This document shows positions 53,896 to 58,094 of a DNA stretch of 58,094 nt, piece after piece. This DNA is from Guptibacillus hwajinpoensis (lineage in GTDB: Bacteria > Bacillota > Bacilli > Bacillales > Bacillaceae_O): positions 1 through 58,094 of the forward strand of contig JAENYN010000030.1 of the NCBI GenBank assembly GCA_016841765.1. The letters are read 5' to 3'. The number at the start of each line of letters is the position of its first letter. Positions within the stretch are counted from its first letter, which is position 1. The position numbers and the translations under genes were made by a program. The notes below the pieces were generated by a model. That model saw only the letters and a list, made by a program, of their open reading frames with translations. It did no database searches and was not told the origin of the DNA.

Positions 53896-54372
53896 TCACC
53901 CCGGGTTATTGGCATACACTTTCATGCTCGCTTGCAATTTTGTCTTATCAGTTGCACTCCAGGGCGCCGATTTTCCCGTCTTGCCTGAAATTTGGACAAT
54001 TCTGCCCCGGCCGGTGAAAACAGATTTATCCTCACTGTTCTTTCCCATATAGTGAAGATCGATTGATGACTTGCCGATTTCATTGATTTTCACATAGATC
54101 TGCAGCTCCTCATCGAAGAACACCTGGGATAGGAAATCGCATTGCAGATCGGCAACAACGGGAATATATTCATAGTCAGGCGATGCCCAGTCCCGCATCA
54201 GTCCGAGAGATTTAAAAAACGCGATTCGGGCTGTTTCAAAATAAGAAAACGGCTCCCGGTTATTCAGATGGCCAAACATATCTGTTTCGTAAAAGCGGAC
54301 GGTAATCGGAACATGGAAATCAAATCCGCTTTCCCATTCTTCTTTATTTTCAATATATGACTGTCTTCCCAC
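53896..54372 (-). CDS. ysmA: Acyl-CoA thioesterase (YsmA, 4HBT fold)
   Basis: This 158-residue hot-dog-fold protein has the 4HBT active-site pattern VRFYETDMFGHLNNREPFSY (Asp and His of the site in TDMFGHLNN). Substrate is probably an acyl-CoA; unknown in detail. The preferred start is a GTG, about eight bases after GGAGTG, which gives the usual family N-terminus; an ATG at 54411 extends by 13 residues without ribosome site. The sdh terminator lies upstream. ysmA stands beside sdhB in B. subtilis too. Confidence 0.85.
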   Translation of the reverse strand: MGRQSYIENKEEWESGFDFHVPITVRFYETDMFGHLNNREPFSYFETARIAFFKSLGLMRDWASPDYEYIPVVADLQCDFLSQVFFDEELQIYVKINEIGKSSIDLHYMGKNSEDKSVFTGRGRIVQISGKTGKSAPWSATDKTKLQASMKVYANNPG

Positions 54373-54432
54373 AGTGGTTTCACTCCATTCATAACTGTAA
54401 ATCGGTTTCATCGTTTTGCAGCAGCTGTATAA

Positions 54433-54460
54433 AAGGGCCTCTTCACATGGAAGAGGCCCT
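54433..54460 (-). terminator. Terminator after sdhB
   Basis: On the minus strand GGGCCTCTTC and GAAGAGGCCC pair across five bases and are followed by TTTT. It ends the sdhCAB transcript. Confidence 0.92.
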
Positions 54461-54468
54461 GGCATCAA

Positions 54469-55227
54469 TTATTTATCACTGCCAAAGAAGTTGCGGAAAG
54501 ACTGGATGGTGGTTGACCTATTCAGCGCGGCAATTGAAGTTGTCAAAGGAATGCCTTTCGGGCAGGACTCCACACAGTTTTGTGAATTTCCGCAATTGGT
54601 GAGCCCGCCGTCTCCCATAATGGTCTCAAGGCGTTCATCACTGTTCATTGCCCCTGTCGGGTGGGCATTGAATAAGCGGACCTGAGAGAGGACCTGCGGC
54701 CCTATAAAATCAGAATGGCTATTGACATTCGGGCATGCTTCCAGGCAGACACCGCATGTCATGCACTTGGACAATTCATACGCCCACTGCCGCTTCCTTT
54801 CAGGCATCCGCGGTCCTGGGCCAAGATCATACGTCCCGTCAATCGGAATCCAGGCCTTCGCTCTTTTCAGTGATTCGAACATTCGGCTCCTGTCCACAAC
54901 AAGATCGCGTACAACCGGGAATGTCGCCATCGGCTCAAGCCTGATCGGCTGCTCAAGCTGGTCAACAAGTGCCGTACATGATTGGCGCGGTTTTCCATTA
55001 ATAACCATTGAGCACGCGCCGCAAACTTCCTCAAGACAGTTCATTTCCCATTGGATCGGGGTTGTATCGTCACCTTTCGCATTCACTGGATTCCGCTGTA
55101 TTTCCATCAGTGCTGAAATCACATTCATATTCGGGCGGTATGGAACTTCAAATTCCTCTTCGTAAGAGTTTGACTCGGGTTCATCCTGGCGTGTGATGAT
55201 AAAACGAATCACTTTGTTGTCACTCAT
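54469..55227 (-). CDS. sdhB: Succinate dehydrogenase iron-sulfur subunit
   Basis: This 252-residue subunit of complex II carries electrons from FAD to menaquinone. Three clusters are visible: [2Fe-2S] in CLEEVCGACSMVINGKPRQSC in part (residues about 60-80), [4Fe-4S] in CMTCGVCLEACP, and [3Fe-4S] in CGNSQNCVESCPKGIPL. Its ATG directly follows the sdhA stop with GGGGGGG as ribosome site. It is the last gene of sdhCAB. Confidence 0.98.
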   Translation of the reverse strand: MSDNKVIRFIITRQDEPESNSYEEEFEVPYRPNMNVISALMEIQRNPVNAKGDDTTPIQWEMNCLEEVCGACSMVINGKPRQSCTALVDQLEQPIRLEPMATFPVVRDLVVDRSRMFESLKRAKAWIPIDGTYDLGPGPRMPERKRQWAYELSKCMTCGVCLEACPNVNSHSDFIGPQVLSQVRLFNAHPTGAMNSDERLETIMGDGGLTNCGNSQNCVESCPKGIPLTTSIAALNRSTTIQSFRNFFGSDK

Positions 55228-56988
55228 TTACTTCCCCCCCTTTTTCTTTGTGTAGTCTCGCTTACGAGGTTCGATAAGGGATGTATCGACATCTTCATAA
55301 GAGAAATCAGGGTCCCCTGTTTCCTTATTGAATGTCGCAATTGTTGTCTTCAGCCACTCTTCATCATTACGATCCGGAAAGTCCGGTTTGTAATGGGCAC
55401 CGCGGCTTTCATTGCGGTTGTAAGCTCCGATGGTGACGACGCGGGCAAGATTCAGCATGTTTTTCAGCTGGCGCGTGAAAAACGGTCCCTGATTGCTCCA
55501 CTTGCTCGTGTCGTTAATATTGATCTTTTCATACCGCTCCATCAGTTCCTGAATCTTGTTATCTGTTTCCTGCAATTTATCATTATGGCGCACGACAGTC
55601 ACGTTCGCAGTCATCCACTCACCGAGTTCACGATGGATTTTGTATGCATTCTCCGTGCCGTCCATTGAAAAGATCTTTTCGGCTTCAGCTTCTTCTTCAC
55701 GGACATTTTGTTCAAACAGCGAAGAAGGCATATCATCAGTTGACTTGTCGAGGCCATTCATATACTCGACAGCATTCGGGCCGGCCACCATTCCTCCATA
55801 AATGGAAGAAAGCAGGGAGTTGGCCCCGAGGCGGTTAGCCCCGTGCTGTGAATAATCCACTTCACCGGCGGCAAACAGCCCCGGAATGTTTGTCTGCTGA
55901 TTGTAATCGACCCATAAGCCGCCCATCGAGTAATGGACCGCAGGGAAAATTTTCATTGGAACTTTCCGAGGGTCGTCACCCATGAATTTCTCGTAAATTT
56001 CAATGATTCCGCCCAGCTTAACATCTAGTTCATGAGGGTCCTTGTGTGAGAGATCAAGGTAAACCATATTCTCTCCGTTAATGCCGAGCTTCTGGTTCAC
56101 GCACACATCAAAGATTTCACGTGTTGCGATATCACGCGGAACAAGGTTTCCATATGCCGGATATTTCTCTTCAAGGAAATACCACGGTTTTCCATCCTTA
56201 TATGTCCATACCCGGCCGCCTTCACCGCGGGCGGATTCGCTCATCAGGCGAAGCTTGTCATCCCCCGGGATTGCAGTAGGATGAATTTGAATGAATTCAC
56301 CGTTGGCGTATTTCGCTCCCTGCTGATACACGGAAGCTGCCGCCGAACCGGTATTGATAACAGAGTTAGTCGATTTGCCAAAGATGATTCCCGGTCCGCC
56401 AGTCGCAAGGATGACGGCATCAGCCGGAAAAGCTTTCATTTCAGATGTTTTCATATTCTGGGCTACCACACCGCGGGCACGTCCTTCATCATCGATAATA
56501 GCCCGCAGGAATTCCCAGTACTCATACTTTGTGACAAGGCCTGCCACTTCATGGCGGCGGACTTGTTCATCGAGCGCATATAGCAGCTGCTGGCCGGTTG
56601 TAGCACCGGCAAATGCTGTGCGGTGATGCTGTGTACCACCAAAGCGGCGGAAATCCAGCAATCCTTCCGGTGTCCTGTTAAACATGACGCCCATCCGGTC
56701 CATCAAGTGAATGATGCCCGGTGCAGCCTCTGTCATGGCTTTTACCGGCGGCTGATTAGCCAAAAAGTCGCCGCCGTATACTGTATCGTCAAAGTGCTCC
56801 CATGGGGAGTCGCCTTCACCTTTTGTATTAACTGCTCCGTTAATTCCACCCTGTGCACAAACTGAGTGAGAGCGTTTCACGGGCACGATCGATAAAAGGT
56901 CAACCTTTACTCCAGCTTCTGCTGCTTTAACTGTCGCCATAAGCCCGGCAAGGCCGCCGCCGACAATAACTAGTTTCCCATTACTCAT
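55228..56988 (-). CDS. sdhA: Succinate dehydrogenase flavoprotein subunit
   Basis: This 586-residue flavoprotein oxidises succinate to fumarate. FAD-binding VIVGGGLAGLMATVKAAEAG opens the protein, and the histidine that bears FAD covalently is in SHSVCAQGGINGAVN. The substrate site is around HPTAIPGDDKLRLMSESARGEG and the arginine in GANRLGANSLLSSIYGG. GGAGTGAG precedes the ATG. Fourteen bases after sdhC. Confidence 0.98.
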   Translation of the reverse strand: MSNGKLVIVGGGLAGLMATVKAAEAGVKVDLLSIVPVKRSHSVCAQGGINGAVNTKGEGDSPWEHFDDTVYGGDFLANQPPVKAMTEAAPGIIHLMDRMGVMFNRTPEGLLDFRRFGGTQHHRTAFAGATTGQQLLYALDEQVRRHEVAGLVTKYEYWEFLRAIIDDEGRARGVVAQNMKTSEMKAFPADAVILATGGPGIIFGKSTNSVINTGSAAASVYQQGAKYANGEFIQIHPTAIPGDDKLRLMSESARGEGGRVWTYKDGKPWYFLEEKYPAYGNLVPRDIATREIFDVCVNQKLGINGENMVYLDLSHKDPHELDVKLGGIIEIYEKFMGDDPRKVPMKIFPAVHYSMGGLWVDYNQQTNIPGLFAAGEVDYSQHGANRLGANSLLSSIYGGMVAGPNAVEYMNGLDKSTDDMPSSLFEQNVREEEAEAEKIFSMDGTENAYKIHRELGEWMTANVTVVRHNDKLQETDNKIQELMERYEKININDTSKWSNQGPFFTRQLKNMLNLARVVTIGAYNRNESRGAHYKPDFPDRNDEEWLKTTIATFNKETGDPDFSYEDVDTSLIEPRKRDYTKKKGGK

Positions 56989-57001
56989 CCAGTCTCACTC
57001 C

Positions 57002-57637
57002 TTACATATTCGCTAATGTTGGATCGATGAATGCAAACAATGCCCTTATACCCATATAAGAAACAAGGACGAAAATGACCATGGTGACATATGTAGTGAT
57101 CTGCTGAGAACGCGGGCTCTGTGTAATTCCCCATGTTACCGCAAAAGACCAGAGGCCGTTTGCAAAATGGAAAACAGCAGACAGTATGCCGATTATATAA
57201 AAGGCCAGCATAAATGGATTATCAAGAATCTCCACCATCATGTTGAAATTCACTTCCGCTCCGAAAGCAGCCTGTATCCTGGTTTCCCACACATGCCAAG
57301 TAATATAAATCAGCGTGATGATGCCGGTTACACGCTGGAGCATGAACATCCAGTTCCTGAAATAACCGTAACGGCTGACATTATTTTTAGCCTGGAAAGC
57401 AATGTATAGCCCATACACCGCATGATATAAAAGCGGAATGAAAATGAAGAAAATTTCCAGGAAATAACGGAATTGGATTTCTTCCAGAAACTTGACCGCA
57501 TCATTATAAGCTGCTGCACCGCTTACCGCAAAATAGTTGGTGAATAAGTGCTCAAGCAAAAACAGCCCGACCGGTATTACACCAAGTAATGAATGAAGCC
57601 TGCGGTAAAAAAACTCTCTGTCTGTCTTTTCTGCCAT
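57002..57637 (-). CDS. sdhC: Succinate dehydrogenase cytochrome b558 subunit
   Basis: This 211-residue protein anchors complex II and binds two hemes in Gram-positive bacteria. Five membrane helices are visible, with histidines in LLEHLFTN (helix 1), LLYHAVYG (helix 2), ITWHVWET (helix 3) and VFHFANGLWSF (helix 4) as likely heme ligands. AAAGGGGGG precedes the ATG. It is the first gene of the operon; a sigma-A promoter and a leader hairpin are upstream. Confidence 0.97.
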   Translation of the reverse strand: MAEKTDREFFYRRLHSLLGVIPVGLFLLEHLFTNYFAVSGAAAYNDAVKFLEEIQFRYFLEIFFIFIPLLYHAVYGLYIAFQAKNNVSRYGYFRNWMFMLQRVTGIITLIYITWHVWETRIQAAFGAEVNFNMMVEILDNPFMLAFYIIGILSAVFHFANGLWSFAVTWGITQSPRSQQITTYVTMVIFVLVSYMGIRALFAFIDPTLANM

Positions 57638-57761
57638 TTCTTTGACCCCCCTTTAAATTTCGGTCCAATTTTTCCATGTGTACTGCGATTTTGCTTCAAT
57701 GCAATGGATCATGGCCATTGGATACCCCCTTGCCGCCATTCATCAACGTGATAAGTGCCGC

Positions 57762-57786
57762 CAATGAATTTTTTGTCGATTCATTG
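57762..57786 (-). other. Stem-loop in the sdhC 5' untranslated region
   Basis: CAATGAAT and ATTCATTG pair across nine bases shortly after the transcription start. It may protect the mRNA or tune its stability. In B. subtilis the sdh leader is controlled by the small RNA FsrA; no such pairing could be tested here. Confidence 0.55.
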
Positions 57787-57804
57787 ACATATATAACATG
57801 TATA

Positions 57805-57833
57805 ATTGTACTCCCATCGGAAATAAGCGTCAA
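57805..57833 (-). promoter_or_regulatory. Sigma-A promoter of sdhCAB
   Basis: On the minus strand TTGACG (57828-57833) and TACAAT (57805-57810) are separated by exactly 17 bases, about 170 bases before sdhC. Confidence 0.87.
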
Positions 57834-57960
57834 GAAAACGCGTACACAAACTATCCGAAAAATCTAATTTATGTAAAAGATTAACGCTTTAAAGGGTATC
57901 GGCGCAAATGAAAAGAGCTATTCAGCAAGGACGTTAAAAGTTTTCAGGATTTTAAAAAGA

Positions 57961-58094
57961 GGCTGTGTTAAAGATCAATATTGATTTTTTCGCTAGTTGA
58001 TTGGAGTGGAAGGTGCGAGACTCCGGCGGGACTAGCGGAACAGGTGAGACCCCGCAAGAGCGATAGCGATGAGGAGGCTCACCGCCCGCCCCGC
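57961..58094 (+). mobile_element. MITE-like element, copy 3, cut by window end
   Basis: It starts GGCTGTGTTAAAG like copy 2 and matches it almost base for base to the window end (134 bases). It lies about 130 bases upstream of the sdh promoter. Bases TAAAAAGA (57953-57960) precede it and would be the first copy of its target duplication. Confidence 0.88.

Larger units (their letters stand above)
57638..57960. other. sdhC leader and upstream region
   Basis: This stretch holds the sdh promoter, a leader hairpin and about 120 upstream bases in which I see nothing definable before the MITE-like repeat. Confidence 0.6.

Overview
The window is a chromosomal segment of an endospore-forming Bacillaceae bacterium (Bacillus sensu lato). 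The reasons are the spore genes spoVID, ysxE, gerE and gerM, the Bacillus-type order hemA-X-C-D-B-L, lonB-lonA-engB, clpX-tig-ysoA, rph-ysnA-ysnB, gerM-racE-ysmB and sdhCAB, and a T-box leader in front of valS. Almost every gene is on the minus strand, so operons read from high to low coordinates. No rRNA, CRISPR array, prophage or intact transposase gene was seen. There is one tRNA (Arg, anticodon TCT).

Region by region. (1) 0.05-13.9 kb is a type IV pilus locus. On the minus strand are an unknown membrane protein, a VanW-like protein, pilB, pilT, pilC, an AT-rich major pilin gene, prepilin peptidase, pilM, pilN and a PilO-LysM fusion. Diverging on the plus strand are two minor pilins and a PilX-like pilin, which converge on a membrane-bound GAF-GGDEF diguanylate cyclase. 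PilB carries an MshEN-type N-terminus, so c-di-GMP control of the pilus is a reasonable hypothesis. (2) 14-21.8 kb: folC, valS with T-box, a small membrane protein on the plus strand, ysxE and spoVID. (3) 21.8-29.5 kb: a repeat-rich gap, then the hemAXCDBL tetrapyrrole operon. (4) 29.5-33 kb: a LiaF-like membrane protein gene and a polar amino acid ABC transporter (binding protein, permease, ATPase). (5) 33-42.2 kb: engB, lonA, lonB, clpX, tig and ysoA. (6) 42.4-47.4 kb: tRNA-Arg, ysnB, ysnA, rph, gerM, racE and ysmB. The ilv-leu operon found here in B. subtilis is absent. (7) 47.5-53.1 kb: two repeats, then glcT-ptsG-ptsH-ptsI with a GlcT antiterminator site. (8) 53.3-57.8 kb: gerE, a small unknown gene, ysmA and sdhCAB with a clear sigma-A promoter.

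The most notable non-genic signal is a short (about 183 bp) MITE-like element present in three copies. It has 12-bp terminal inverted repeats beginning GGCTCTGTTAAA. One copy is flanked by a perfect 8-bp direct repeat and another by a 7-of-8 direct repeat, which is direct evidence of transposition. A second structured repeat family of about 125 bp (two copies) and a perfect 42-bp palindrome also occur between genes. The best candidate for an under-described system is the Gram-positive type IV pilus locus, with its PilO-LysM fusion, VanW-like partner, exchangeable-looking pilin gene and neighbouring diguanylate cyclase.
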